DNA from: Arthrobacter sp. CAU 1506
GTDB lineage: Bacteria > Actinomycetota > Actinomycetes > Actinomycetales > Micrococcaceae
DNA: 64,000 nucleotides
Direction of reading: 5' to 3'
Assembly: GCF_005047635.1 (NCBI RefSeq)
Contig: NZ_SUKC01000005.1
Span: forward strand, 168,243 to 232,242
Numbering within the stretch: position 1 is the stretch's first letter; each line of letters begins with the position of its first letter. Made by a program: the position numbers and the translations under genes. Positions 1-8,769 of the stretch are shown piece after piece. The notes beneath the pieces are model-generated. The model did no database searches and was not told the DNA's origin. It worked only from the letters and a program-made list of their open reading frames with translations.

Positions 1-210
1 CTGGCGATTTTTGCGTACCGGTGGACTGCTCGGGGCGAACGCTATGCGCCGTTGTTCGGCGTGCTCGGCTGGGCCGTCCTCTGGCTACCGCTCAGCCTGA
101 CACTGGGCGCGGCCAGCGGCACGCCGGCCTTGGCTTACCTCGCCACGCTGGTTTGCGGGGCGGGCATTGTGCTGTCGCTGGTGGCGTTGGGGAGCAAGAA
201 GCCGCGCTGA
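1..210 (+). CDS. C-terminal end of a membrane protein (partial)
   Basis: The reading frame is open from base 1 and stops with TGA at 208-210, so only the last 69 residues lie in the window. They contain two hydrophobic stretches, one around LFGVLGWAVLWLPL and one around LVCGAGIVLSLVAL, separated by a short Gly/Ala loop. The protein ends in a basic tail (GSKKPR), suggesting a cytoplasmic C-terminus. Nothing identifies the family. About 77 bases separate it from the convergent DUF6458 gene; I see no clear terminator there. Confidence 0.7.
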   Translation: MAIFAYRWTARGERYAPLFGVLGWAVLWLPLSLTLGAASGTPALAYLATLVCGAGIVLSLVALGSKKPR

Positions 211-287
211 AACTTCACGGAGCCGAACCGTCAACCCGGAGTGGACCCCATCCCGGCGGCAGCAAAGGCTTGGTTCTAGAGGCCGGC

Positions 288-539
288 CTAGAGGCTGCCG
301 CGGGTTTCGTCGCGACGGATGGTTTCGCCGGTGTTGGGGTCCTGCACCTGGCGGGTTTCAGTCACGCGGCGGTCGTTGCGTGGGATGGCCATGACGATCG
401 AGATGATCAGGCCCAGTGCGCCGACCCCCATCAGGATCCATCCGATCAGGGTCAGGTCGACGAAATCCACGACGTCAGCAACAGCGAAAGCAAGGATCGC
501 GCCGATGGCGATCAACGCAATTGAAGATCCAATTCTCAT
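288..539 (-). CDS. DUF6458-type small membrane protein
   Basis: An 83-residue protein with two transmembrane helices (about residues 4-24 and 30-52), followed by a charged tail with a DPNTGE motif. This is the organisation of the small actinobacterial DUF6458 proteins, whose function is unknown. I chose the ATG at 539 because AAGGAG lies nine bases upstream on the minus strand and the family begins MRIGxSI. The frame stays open upstream, but that extension has no family resemblance. Confidence 0.8.
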   Translation of the reverse strand: MRIGSSIALIAIGAILAFAVADVVDFVDLTLIGWILMGVGALGLIISIVMAIPRNDRRVTETRQVQDPNTGETIRRDETRGSL

Positions 540-716
540 AGCCAGTAACTCCTTTGACATTGGGCGGTCGGCGAGCAAGTGCTGCTGCCGACCGTCGGTG
601 AGGAAGTACATGGTGCAATTGTCAGCATACTTGTTGTTTCCGGAATCGTCCCGGAAGCTGTGATTTAGGCTTAAGGCCGGAACACCATCGCGGTGCTGAG
701 AGTTCCAGGAGGTTTT

Positions 717-1607
717 GTGGCCAAAGGACGGAAGATCAATCCAGCCATGCGGGTGGCAACGGATGCGGCGTTCGATAAGCAGGGCAATCTGAAGCCCGGC
801 ACAACAACAGCCTTCATGAAGGCTTTGGACGTCCAGCGGCCGCTGGTGCTGGCAAATCTGGATCGGCTGCGGCGTAAGTACCCGGACGCCACCCCGGCTG
901 ACCTGGCGGCGACGCTGGAAAAGCACTATCTGACAACCGTGAGCTCAGGCGGCGCGGCGGTAGGGGCCACCGCCGTCGTTCCCGGAATAACCGCGGTCGC
1001 CTCGCTGGGCCTTTCCGCGGTGGCAACTGTCGGCTTTCTGGAATCCACGGCGCTCTTTGCCCAATCCATTGCAGAACTGCACGGCATTGACACTGAAAAC
1101 CCGGAGCGCTCGCAGGCGATGGTGATGGCCATCCTGATGGGCGAAGAGGGCCGCTCGCTGATCAAGGAGTTTGCCGGTCAGGCCGGCGGGCGCGGCGGAA
1201 ATCCAGCCCGCGCCTGGGGAAGCGCCGTGGGCAGCACCATGTCCACGGGCATGGTGAGTTCCCTGGTGGACAGCCTGAAGAAGCGTTTTTTGGCCAAAGT
1301 GGTGGCCAAGCAGGGTGCGGCAATGCTGGGCCGGGTCATTCCGTTCGGCATTGGCGCGGCGGTGGGTGGTGTAGGCAACCACGTGATGGGCCGGCGTGTT
1401 GTTGCCGCCACCCGCACGGCCTTCGGCGAACCGCCGCTGGTCCTGCCGATGTCCCTGGTGGAGGATCTGGTGGAGAACCGGTACCGGTTGGGGACGCTCC
1501 CAGCCGCGCCCGGACGGTTGACCGCCAAAATGTTGGAGAAGCTGCCGGTGATCAAGCGCCGGGGCCAGAAGGCCATTACGGAGTCCGCGGACCATGACGG
1601 CGAGTGA
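717..1607 (+). CDS. EcsC-like hydrophobic protein
   Basis: A 296-residue protein. The start is taken as GTG 717, with AGGAGG at 707-712 only four bases upstream; a GTG at 693 lacks a comparable site. The middle has an Ala/Gly/Val-rich hydrophobic region (about residues 85-125), then an acidic-basic segment with ELHGIDTENPE. Near residue 205 a second glycine-rich hydrophobic segment (VIPFGIGAAVGGVGNHVMGRR) appears. This pattern resembles EcsC-family proteins, but I cannot confirm the assignment without a profile search. Its 3' end overlaps pxpA by 14 bases, so the two are probably co-transcribed, though a role in oxoproline metabolism is not implied. Confidence 0.65.
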   Translation: MAKGRKINPAMRVATDAAFDKQGNLKPGTTTAFMKALDVQRPLVLANLDRLRRKYPDATPADLAATLEKHYLTTVSSGGAAVGATAVVPGITAVASLGLSAVATVGFLESTALFAQSIAELHGIDTENPERSQAMVMAILMGEEGRSLIKEFAGQAGGRGGNPARAWGSAVGSTMSTGMVSSLVDSLKKRFLAKVVAKQGAAMLGRVIPFGIGAAVGGVGNHVMGRRVVAATRTAFGEPPLVLPMSLVEDLVENRYRLGTLPAAPGRLTAKMLEKLPVIKRRGQKAITESADHDGE

Positions 1608-2355
1608 CCGGCCCGGCATCGACCTGAACAGCGACCTCGGCGAATCGGTCGACGGCCGACTGCTGGGCGACGACGCTGCGATGTTTCCGCTGATCACCAG
1701 CGCCAACATCGCCTGCGGCTACCATGCCGGCGACGACGAGACCATGCTGGCCAGCTGCCGCCGCGCCGCCGAGAACAGGGTGGCGGTAGGTGCGCATGTT
1801 TCGTATCAGGACCGGGCCGGGTTTGGCCGGCGGTCCATGGACGTTCCGCCGGCCGACTTGGTGGCCGACGTGACGTCCCAACTGGCTGCCCTCGACCGGA
1901 TCGCCCGGAGCGCCGGAACGCCCATTGCCTACGTGAAGCCGCACGGCGCGCTCTACAACCGGATAGTCCACGACCGCACCCAGGCAGCTGCTGTGGTGGA
2001 GGCCGTCGGCGCTTTCGATCCGCAGCTTCCCATCCTGGGCCTGCCCGGCTCCGCGGTGCTCGAACTGGCCGCCGGCGCCGGGCTGCCGGTATTCCGGGAG
2101 GCCTTTGTGGACCGCGGCTACCGCAGCGACGGCACGTTGATTCCGCGCGGCGAGCCGGGTGACCTGCTGGAGGACCTGGAGCAGATAGCCGATCGCGCGG
2201 TGGAATTCGCCCTGCAGGGTGCGGCTGATTCGCTCTGCGTGCACGGCGATACCCCCGGGGCCGTGGCGATGGCGCGGCTGGTCCGGCAGCGGCTGGCTGC
2301 GGCGGGAATCAGCCTCCGTCCGTTCACCGACGCCGCCCGGGCCACTGGGCGGTAG
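1594..2355 (+). CDS. pxpA: 5-oxoprolinase subunit A (LamB/YcsF family)
   Basis: A 253-residue protein, the normal size for PxpA. The family's N-terminal signature is present (IDLNSDLGES), followed by ANIACGYHAGD, VGAHVSYQDRAGFGRR, YVKPHGALYN and the C-terminal CVHGDTPGAV. PxpA works with PxpB and PxpC in ATP-dependent ring opening of 5-oxoproline (pyroglutamate) to glutamate in the cytoplasm. The gene overlaps the upstream EcsC-like gene by 14 bases, and pxpB starts two bases after its TAG. The adjacent A-B-C order is the classic bacterial arrangement and makes the call secure. Confidence 0.95.
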   Translation: MTASDRPGIDLNSDLGESVDGRLLGDDAAMFPLITSANIACGYHAGDDETMLASCRRAAENRVAVGAHVSYQDRAGFGRRSMDVPPADLVADVTSQLAALDRIARSAGTPIAYVKPHGALYNRIVHDRTQAAAVVEAVGAFDPQLPILGLPGSAVLELAAGAGLPVFREAFVDRGYRSDGTLIPRGEPGDLLEDLEQIADRAVEFALQGAADSLCVHGDTPGAVAMARLVRQRLAAAGISLRPFTDAARATGR

Positions 2356-2356
2356 G

Positions 2357-2974
2357 GTGCGGGTCCTGCCCTTCGGCGACGCTGCACTGCTGGCCGAATT
2401 CAGCACCCTCGACGACGTCATGGCGCACTACCGTGCGCTCTCGGCCTCGCTGCCGCCAGGGGTCACTGAACTGGTTCCTGCTGCCCGCACCATTCTGGTG
2501 ACGTTCGCCGCCCCGGCGAGCCGCGCCGTCGTCCGCCAATGGCTGGAAGACACGGCACCGCACGACGCCGAAGCAGGCACCGCGGAGGACCTCGGGGACA
2601 TCGTCACGCTTGAGGTGGACTACTCCGGCCAGGACCTGCCGGAGGTCGCGCGGTTGCTGGGGGTAAGCGAGGCCGACGTGGTCCGGCAGCATCAGCACTG
2701 CGAGTGGACTGCCGCGTTCACCGGCTTCGCGCCCGGCTTCGCCTATCTGGTGACGCCGGAGAATCCGCTGCAGGTGCCGCGGCTGGCCGAACCGCGGACC
2801 CGGGTGCCCGCCGGATCCGTGGGCCTGGCCGGGGAGTTCAGCGGCGTCTACCCGTCCGAGTCGCCGGGCGGCTGGCAGCTGATCGGCAGGACCGACGTAC
2901 GGCTCTGGGACGCCACGCGGGAGCAGCCGGCACTGATAACGCCGGGAACACGCGTCCGGTTCAGGGCGGTGTAG
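2357..2974 (+). CDS. pxpB: 5-oxoprolinase subunit B (KipI-like carboxyltransferase domain)
   Basis: A 205-residue protein from GTG 2357, the first start codon after pxpA ends at 2355. It shows the KipI/AHS1 pattern: GDAALLAEF near the N-terminus, the FTGFAPGFAYL block around residue 122, and RVPAGSVGLAG with GGWQLIGRT toward the C-terminus. PxpB forms the catalytic complex with PxpC; the fold is related to biotin-carboxylase carboxyltransferases. The gene overlaps nothing but sits two bases from both neighbours, so the operon is probably translationally coupled. Confidence 0.93.
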   Translation: MRVLPFGDAALLAEFSTLDDVMAHYRALSASLPPGVTELVPAARTILVTFAAPASRAVVRQWLEDTAPHDAEAGTAEDLGDIVTLEVDYSGQDLPEVARLLGVSEADVVRQHQHCEWTAAFTGFAPGFAYLVTPENPLQVPRLAEPRTRVPAGSVGLAGEFSGVYPSESPGGWQLIGRTDVRLWDATREQPALITPGTRVRFRAV

Positions 2975-2976
2975 TC

Positions 2977-3825
2977 ATGATGACGGTGGTCAAGACGGGG
3001 CCGGAACTGCTGGTGCAGGACCTCGGCCGGCCCGGCCATGCCTCCGTAGGGGTAAGCCCGTCCGGTGCGCTGGACACCCGGGCACTGCGCGCGGCCAACC
3101 GGTTGGTGGGCAACCCGGAATCCGCCGCCGGTCTGGAATTGCTGTTGGGCGGGGCGGTTCTGCAGTTCGACGACGCGGTGGTTGCGCTGACCGGCGCCGT
3201 CGGCGAACTGGCGGTCGCCGGGCGTCGCAAAGAGCGCTACCGTCCGTTCCGGGTTGAGGCTGGCCAGCGGCTGGAGATCGGCGTGGCCACCTCCGGGCTG
3301 CGGTATTACCTGGCAGTTGCCGGAGGCATTATGGCCGAGCCGCTGATGGGGTCGGCCGCCACCGACGTGCTTTCCGGCATGGGGCCGGCACGCTTGCAGG
3401 ACGGCGACGTGCTGCGGGTCGGCCCGTCCGTGCCAGCCAGCGAGGCCCCGTGGGTACCGGTTCCGCATCCGCCCGCCGGCACCGTGGCGGTGCGGTTGCA
3501 GCCCGGACCGCGGCTGGACTGGTTCGCCGCGGACACCCGGCAACGATTGGCGCTGGGCGATTGGTCGGTGAGCGCCGACAGCAACCGCGTGGGGTTGCGG
3601 CTGCTGGGCCGACCCTTGCAACGGGTCGTCGAACGCGAATTGCCCAGCGAGGGCATGGTCACCGGCGCGGTGCAGGTTCCGCCGTCGGGGTTGCCCACCG
3701 TGTTTCTGGCCGACCATCCGGTGACCGGCGGCTATCCGGTGCCGGCCGTGGTGACGCCTGCTGACCTGCCGCTGCTTGCCCAAGCCCGGCCTGGCCAGCG
3801 CATCCGCTTCCACTGGGCCGGTTGA
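2977..3825 (+). CDS. pxpC: 5-oxoprolinase subunit C (biotin-dependent carboxyltransferase family)
   Basis: A 282-residue protein starting at ATG 2977, two bases after the pxpB stop; ATG 2980 is an equally possible start. It carries the AHS2/KipA signatures: QDLGRPGHASVGVSPSGALD near the N-terminus, the internal YYLAVAGGI, SNRVGLRL, and the terminal DHPVTGGYPV block before RPGQRIRF. It completes the PxpABC set. A hairpin-forming repeat directly downstream probably ends the transcript. Confidence 0.93.
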   Translation: MMTVVKTGPELLVQDLGRPGHASVGVSPSGALDTRALRAANRLVGNPESAAGLELLLGGAVLQFDDAVVALTGAVGELAVAGRRKERYRPFRVEAGQRLEIGVATSGLRYYLAVAGGIMAEPLMGSAATDVLSGMGPARLQDGDVLRVGPSVPASEAPWVPVPHPPAGTVAVRLQPGPRLDWFAADTRQRLALGDWSVSADSNRVGLRLLGRPLQRVVERELPSEGMVTGAVQVPPSGLPTVFLADHPVTGGYPVPAVVTPADLPLLAQARPGQRIRFHWAG

Positions 3826-3845
3826 GCAGCACAGCCGTTTGCGAG

Positions 3846-3925
3846 GCGCTCCCGTTTGGACCGTTCGCTCCCGTTGGATCGTCTGCTCCCGTTCGAGGGG
3901 GAGCAGACCGCTCAAATGGGAGCGC
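3846..3925. terminator. Repeat-built hairpin between convergent genes
   Basis: The outer arms GCGCTCCCGTTT (3846-3857) and AAATGGGAGCGC (3914-3925) pair with one mismatch. An inner perfect arm GTCTGCTCCC (3881-3890) pairs with GGGAGCAGAC (3899-3908). The left side is made of three copies of a unit beginning [C/T]GCTCCCGTT at 3847, 3866 and 3884, a period of 18-19 bases. It lies between the convergent pxpC and DUF445 genes and could terminate both, although there is no T-run. Confidence 0.55.
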
Positions 3926-3949
3926 TCCCCGTTGTGCGGCGGGCAGCCG

Positions 3950-5332
3950 TTAGCCGAAGATGGCGGTAGCCACGGTGAAGATCGTCAGCCCGGCCAGCGA
4001 ACCGACCACGGTGCCGTTGATCCGGATGAACTGCAGGTCCCGGCCCACTTGGAGTTCGATCTTGCGCGACGTCTCCTGCGCGTCCCAGCGCTCGACCGTC
4101 TCGGTAATGACGCTGGCGATTTGTGAACGGTAGGTCCGGACCAGATACCCGGCCGCTTCCTCGATCCAGCCGTCGATTTTGGCCGCCAGTTCGGCGTCGG
4201 TCGCCAACCGGTGGCCGAAATCCGCAACCGCCCGCTTGAACGCCAGGCTCAACTCGCTCTTCGGATCGTCCACCGCCTCCAGCAGCGAGGATTTCAGCGT
4301 CTCCCACGTGCGGGTTGCCAGTGCCCGCAGTTCGGGATCGCCCAGCGCATTGTGCTTGATCGCCTCGACCCGCGCCATCATTTCCGGGTCGTGCTGCAGA
4401 TCCTGCGCCAGGGAGTTGAGGTAGGTGTCCAGCTGCCGGCGCATCGGATGCTCCGGGTCGGCCTGCACGGCAAGGATGAACTTGTAGAGCTCCAGATGGA
4501 CCTTGTCGCCGACCAACGAATCCACGAACTGCGGCACCCAGGTCGGCGAGCGGTCGGAGACCAGCCGCGCCACTGTCTCCTGGTTGTCCAGTACCCAGTC
4601 GGCGGCGCGGTCCAGCAGCAGATCGACCAGCTTCAGATGGTGGCCGTCGCGCAGCACATGCTCGGCCAGTCGACCCAGCGGCGGACCCCACGGCGGGTCC
4701 AGCAGGTGCCGGCGGGCCAACGACTCGATGAGTTCCTGGACGTCCTCGTCGTTGAGCACCTGCAGGGCCCCGCGGATGGCCGTGGCTCCCTCGCGGGCAA
4801 CCCGTTCGGTGTTTTCCGGCCGTTCCAACCAGAGCCCGGCCTTGGCGGTGATGCCAAGCGAGCCGATCTTGGCCTTCACCACGTCCTCGGCCAGGAAGTT
4901 CTCCTCCACGAACTGGCCCAGGCTCGCCCCGATCTGGTCCTTGCGGCGCGGAATGATGGCCGTGTGGGGGATCTTCAGCCCCATCGGGTGCTTGAAGAGA
5001 GCGGTCACCGCGAACCAGTCGGCCAGCGCACCCACCATGCCGCCTTCGGCCGCGGCCCGGACGTAGCCCAGCCACGGATAGCTTTCCTGCAGGGCGAAGG
5101 AGACCATGAAGACCAGGGCCAGGACCACCAGCAGGCCGGTGGCCAGCAGCTTCATCCGGCGCAGTGCGGCGGCGCGGTCGCTGTCCGTCAGGCCAGCGCT
5201 GCGGCCGCCGCCGTATGGCCCGCGTCCTGGCGCGCTCCCCGCCGCGCGTCCGCTCATCGGTTCGTCCCTCGGCCCGTCCGTCCGCCCGTCCGCCGTGTCG
5301 GGTGCGACGCCGCCGCCCGTCTGAGTGCCCAT
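3950..5332 (-). CDS. DUF445 domain membrane protein
   Basis: A 460-residue protein of the DUF445 family (YheB/YjiN-like), function not established. The first 55 residues are Gly/Asp/Arg-rich and poorly structured. A transmembrane helix follows at about 61-81, then the conserved AAAEGGMVGALADWFAVTALFK segment region, here at about residues 91-112. A long helical middle region follows, and a second hydrophobic helix closes the protein (about 438-459). The topology is two membrane anchors flanking a soluble helical body. MSGRAAG at residue 26 is an alternative start that would remove part of the low-complexity leader. It is divergent from the phosphodiesterase gene. Confidence 0.88.
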   Translation of the reverse strand: MGTQTGGGVAPDTADGRTDGPRDEPMSGRAAGSAPGRGPYGGGRSAGLTDSDRAAALRRMKLLATGLLVVLALVFMVSFALQESYPWLGYVRAAAEGGMVGALADWFAVTALFKHPMGLKIPHTAIIPRRKDQIGASLGQFVEENFLAEDVVKAKIGSLGITAKAGLWLERPENTERVAREGATAIRGALQVLNDEDVQELIESLARRHLLDPPWGPPLGRLAEHVLRDGHHLKLVDLLLDRAADWVLDNQETVARLVSDRSPTWVPQFVDSLVGDKVHLELYKFILAVQADPEHPMRRQLDTYLNSLAQDLQHDPEMMARVEAIKHNALGDPELRALATRTWETLKSSLLEAVDDPKSELSLAFKRAVADFGHRLATDAELAAKIDGWIEEAAGYLVRTYRSQIASVITETVERWDAQETSRKIELQVGRDLQFIRINGTVVGSLAGLTIFTVATAIFG

Positions 5333-5431
5333 GTTGCCTCCGAACCGAATCGCCGAACGATCATCGATCGTTCACCCTTCAGTCAACCCTACGGCGGTCC
5401 CGGTTGTCCGGTCATCGCGTACGGTGAATTC

Positions 5432-6298
5432 ATGGCCCACAGGATCTACGCTCACCGCGGTTCCAGCGAGCAGTATGCGGAGAACACCCGCGCCGCTTAT
5501 CTGCAGGCAATAGCCGACGGCGCCGACGGGATCGAGTGCGACGTCCACCTGACCAAGGACCGCCGGTTGGTCTGCTTCCACGACTTCACGCTGGACCGCA
5601 CCTCCAACGGCACCGGCAACGTTTCCGACCACACGCTGGATGAGCTGCTGCAGCTGGATGTCAGTTCCTGGAAAGGCGTCCCGATCCCGCCCGAATACGG
5701 CGGCACCGCGGACCAACTGGTCACGCTCGACGACCTGGTGGACCTGATGCGTGCAGCCGGACGGCCGCTGGGCCTGGCGGTGGAGCTCAAGCACCCCAGT
5801 CCGTACGGGCAGGAGCTGGAGGACGAACTGCTCAAGTACCTGATGGCAGAGGGCTGGGACCCGGACACCTCCCGGCTGGACAACATCCAGATGAGCTTCA
5901 TGAGCTTCCACCCGGACGCGGTGAAGTACCTGGCCGACAACATGCCCGGCGAGTATCTCTGCCAACTGCTGGATGACATCGACGCCGAGGAACTCAAAGC
6001 CAGCCTGATGATGGGCGAGCTGACCGTCGGCGCGGTGGCGGGACTGCTGCGGCGGGCGCTGTCCGAAGGCGAAGGCCTGATCGAAGAACACCGCGTGGGC
6101 CTGGCCGGACCCGGTGTGGACTACGTGCGCTCGCATCTGCCGCTGATCCGCCGCTGGTTGGAGGCCGGCATGCAATTCCGCGTCTGGACGGTGGACGATC
6201 CGCAGGACGTGAAGCTCTGCCGGGACCTGGGCTTCGGCGAGATCACCACCAACCGCCCGGCCGAGGTCCGCCGGCAACTCGAGACAGCCCGCGTCTAG
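5432..6298 (+). CDS. Glycerophosphodiester phosphodiesterase
   Basis: A 288-residue TIM-barrel GDPD enzyme, hydrolysing glycerophosphodiesters to glycerol-3-phosphate and an alcohol. The catalytic HRG is at residues 8-10, E17 follows in AENT, then the metal-binding pair E35 and D37 (GIECDVH), the catalytic H50 in CFHD, and the barrel motif VELKHPS near residue 126. The C-terminus has the usual FRVWTVDDP strand. No signal peptide is seen, so it is probably cytoplasmic. The ATG at 5432 is the only start that puts HRG at the N-terminus; its ribosome-binding site is weak. It is divergent from DUF445 with a 99-base gap holding both promoters. Confidence 0.93.
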   Translation: MAHRIYAHRGSSEQYAENTRAAYLQAIADGADGIECDVHLTKDRRLVCFHDFTLDRTSNGTGNVSDHTLDELLQLDVSSWKGVPIPPEYGGTADQLVTLDDLVDLMRAAGRPLGLAVELKHPSPYGQELEDELLKYLMAEGWDPDTSRLDNIQMSFMSFHPDAVKYLADNMPGEYLCQLLDDIDAEELKASLMMGELTVGAVAGLLRRALSEGEGLIEEHRVGLAGPGVDYVRSHLPLIRRWLEAGMQFRVWTVDDPQDVKLCRDLGFGEITTNRPAEVRRQLETARV

Positions 6299-6370
6299 AC
6301 ACCGCCCCGCGGGCAAAGAGCCGGTCGAAGGCCACTGCCGCAACCAGGGCCTTTGTGGTTTATTTGGTGC

Positions 6371-8677
6371 ATGGCATCTCCCATTGAGGAATATGCACTG
6401 ATTTCGGATCTGCACACCGGAGTATTGGTGTCGCGGTCCGGGAGCATGGACTGGCTCTGCCTGCCCCGCTTCGACTCGCCCTCCGTCTTCTCCGCGCTGT
6501 TAGGCGGCCCCGGACACGGCCGCTGGCTGCTGGCCCCGGACGGCGCGCGGCCCCAAGCCGGTGAACCAATAGGCACGGGCCCGGAGGCGGAACAGGGCAA
6601 CGACCCGCTGGACGCCCAGCAGCGCCAGCACCCGGTTTCCACGCAGGAACAAAACCAAGCCGTCTCCTCGGATCCGGCAACCCACTCATCCTCGGCCACC
6701 GGGCAGGCCGAAAAGGCTGCCGGGACGGGCGGAGCAGCCCGTGAAGCCGGGCAACCCGGGGCAGCCGGTGAAGCCGGGCAGCCTGACGCGATTGGTGAAG
6801 GCGGAGGGCCCGGCGCGGCCGGTGAAGCCGGACAGCCCGGGGCGGATGCCGGACCATCCGAGGACGCTGCCGGCACCGCCGAGGCTTCCGGAGGTGCCAC
6901 CAGTTCCACGGCCGAGACGCCGGCCGGTTCGGGTTCCGGGCAGTCCGCCACGGCGGACGCCTTGCCCCGCAACGCGGCAATCTCGGCGCCGGTCCACCCG
7001 CGGCCCGCACGGCATCACCGCCAGCCCAGCGGCACCGCGGCAGTGGGCGAGCCGCACGCCGTCGTTGTTAAGCGGACCTATATTGTGTCCACCTTCGTGC
7101 TCCAGACCCGGTGGAAGAGCAGCACGGGCGAAGCCCTGATCACCGAGTTCATGCCGGTGGGCGACCGCAGGGCATCGCTGGTGCGCCGGATCGAGGGCAT
7201 GTCCGGCGAGATGAAGATCCGGCAAGAGCTGATCATGCGGTTCCACTACGGGGACGTGGTTCCCTGGGTGAACCGGGTCAAGGACGAAGAGAGCGGGAAG
7301 GAATCGATCGTCGCGATCGCCGGACCGGATGCGCTGGTGCTGCACGGGGACGACCTGCCGCGCGCCTCGGAGCGCCGGCACCAGGGCGAATTCATCATCA
7401 AAGCCGGGGAGAAGATCGACTACGAGCTGTGCTGGTTTCCCTCCCACCAGGCCGTCCCACCGATGATCGACGTCGACGCCGCATTGGCTGAGACGGTGAA
7501 TTTCTGGCAGAACTGGTGCTCGCAGTTCCCGCCGCAGGGGGACTACCACCACATGGTCAAGCGTTCGCTGTTGGTGCTGCGCGCCATGACGCACGAGACC
7601 ACCGGCGGAATCGTTGCCGCGCCGACCACCTCGCTGCCGGAGTCCTTCGGCGGGGAGCGGAACTGGGACTACCGGTACGTCTGGCTGCGGGACGCGGCGC
7701 TGACGCTGGAGTCGATGATGACGCACGGCTATGAAAACGAGGCGCTGCAATGGCGCAACTGGCTGCTGCGCGCGGTGGCCGGCGATCCGGAAGACCTGCA
7801 GATCATGTACGGCGTGGCCGGTGAACGTGATCTCCAGGAGCGCATCATCGAGCACCTGCCGGGCTACGAAGGCTCCGTGCCGGTCCGGGTGGGCAACGGG
7901 GCGGTGTGCCAGTACCAGGCGGACGTGATCGGTGAGGTCATGGTGGCGCTGGAAAAACTGCGCAACCTTGGCGGCACCGAGGACCACTTCTCCTGGCCGC
8001 TGCAGAAGGCCATGCTGCACTACATCGAGAAACACTTCGACGAGAAGGACCAGGGCATCTGGGAGATGCGCGGGCCCCGGCGGTACTTCACGCACTCCCG
8101 GGTGATGATGTGGGCCGCCTTTGACCGCGGCGTTCGGGCCGTCCGGGAGCACGGACTGGACGGCAAGGCCGTGCGGTGGACGGAGCTGCGGGACCGGCTG
8201 CGCGAGGAGGTCATGGAGCACGGCTTCAACCGGGAGATCAACTCCTTCACGCAGAGCTACGACAGCACCGAAGTGGATGCGTCGCTGCTGGTGCTGCCGC
8301 AGGTGGGCTTTGTGAAGTACGACGACGACCTGATGCTCGGTACCGTGGCCCGGCTGGAGCAGGAGCTGGTGGAGGCGGACGGGCTGATCCTGCGCTACCG
8401 GACCGCCTCCGGGATGGACGGGCTGGCGCCGGGGGAACACCCGTTCCTGGCCTGCTGCTTCTGGCTGGTGGAGCAGTATGCCCGCTCCGGCCGGATCGGC
8501 GATGCGCGCGACTTGATGGACCGGCTGGTGGGTTACGCAAACGACCTGGGGCTGATGGCCGAAGAGTACGACACGGTGAACAAGCGGATGACCGGCAACT
8601 TCCCGCAGGCGTTCTCGCACCTGGCCCTGATCCGGGCGGCTGACGCCATTAACGGCCACGCGCAGGACGTGGTGTAG
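6371..8677 (+). CDS. GH15 glycoside hydrolase (glucoamylase/trehalase type) with large low-complexity insertion
   Basis: A 768-residue protein starting MASPIEEYALISDLHTG, the standard beginning of actinobacterial GH15 proteins. These cytoplasmic (alpha/alpha)6-barrel enzymes hydrolyse trehalose or alpha-glucans. Catalytic-domain blocks are intact: NWDYRYVWLRDAAL, YGVAGERDLQE, the general-acid region QGIWEMRGPRRYFTHS, and LMAEEYDTVNKRMTGNFPQAFSH, which should hold the catalytic base. The oddity is at residues about 60-230, where the N-terminal beta-sandwich is interrupted by roughly 170 residues rich in Gly, Ala, Gln, Pro, Ser and Glu. The domain resumes at KRTYIVSTFVLQT. The frame is open throughout, so the gene does not look broken. 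Substrate (trehalose or maltodextrin) cannot be decided from sequence. Confidence 0.9.
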   Translation: MASPIEEYALISDLHTGVLVSRSGSMDWLCLPRFDSPSVFSALLGGPGHGRWLLAPDGARPQAGEPIGTGPEAEQGNDPLDAQQRQHPVSTQEQNQAVSSDPATHSSSATGQAEKAAGTGGAAREAGQPGAAGEAGQPDAIGEGGGPGAAGEAGQPGADAGPSEDAAGTAEASGGATSSTAETPAGSGSGQSATADALPRNAAISAPVHPRPARHHRQPSGTAAVGEPHAVVVKRTYIVSTFVLQTRWKSSTGEALITEFMPVGDRRASLVRRIEGMSGEMKIRQELIMRFHYGDVVPWVNRVKDEESGKESIVAIAGPDALVLHGDDLPRASERRHQGEFIIKAGEKIDYELCWFPSHQAVPPMIDVDAALAETVNFWQNWCSQFPPQGDYHHMVKRSLLVLRAMTHETTGGIVAAPTTSLPESFGGERNWDYRYVWLRDAALTLESMMTHGYENEALQWRNWLLRAVAGDPEDLQIMYGVAGERDLQERIIEHLPGYEGSVPVRVGNGAVCQYQADVIGEVMVALEKLRNLGGTEDHFSWPLQKAMLHYIEKHFDEKDQGIWEMRGPRRYFTHSRVMMWAAFDRGVRAVREHGLDGKAVRWTELRDRLREEVMEHGFNREINSFTQSYDSTEVDASLLVLPQVGFVKYDDDLMLGTVARLEQELVEADGLILRYRTASGMDGLAPGEHPFLACCFWLVEQYARSGRIGDARDLMDRLVGYANDLGLMAEEYDTVNKRMTGNFPQAFSHLALIRAADAINGHAQDVV
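6734..6841 (+). repeat. Four tandem 27-bp units inside the GH15 gene
   Basis: Four contiguous 27-base units start at 6734, 6761, 6788 and 6815, each with a core GGTGAAGCCGG or close variant. Being a multiple of three they keep frame and encode nine-residue repeats of the form AAGEAGQPG (residues 122-157): AAREAGQPG, AAGEAGQPD, AIGEGGGPG, AAGEAGQPG. Units 2 and 4 are the most alike; unit 3 is the most diverged. Confidence 0.9.
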
Positions 8678-8769
8678 GCCAGCTGCTCCTCCCGCTGCGT
8701 TAACTTGTACGACGACGGCGCTGCCCGTCCGCGGGGCATCGCACCCTGCTGCCCGGCTACTGTAGGTGG

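Noticed and set aside
4211..5400. Long plus-strand open frame upstream of the GDPD gene
   Set aside because: It is the antisense shadow of the DUF445 gene; the real protein starts at 5432, where the HRG motif is N-terminal.
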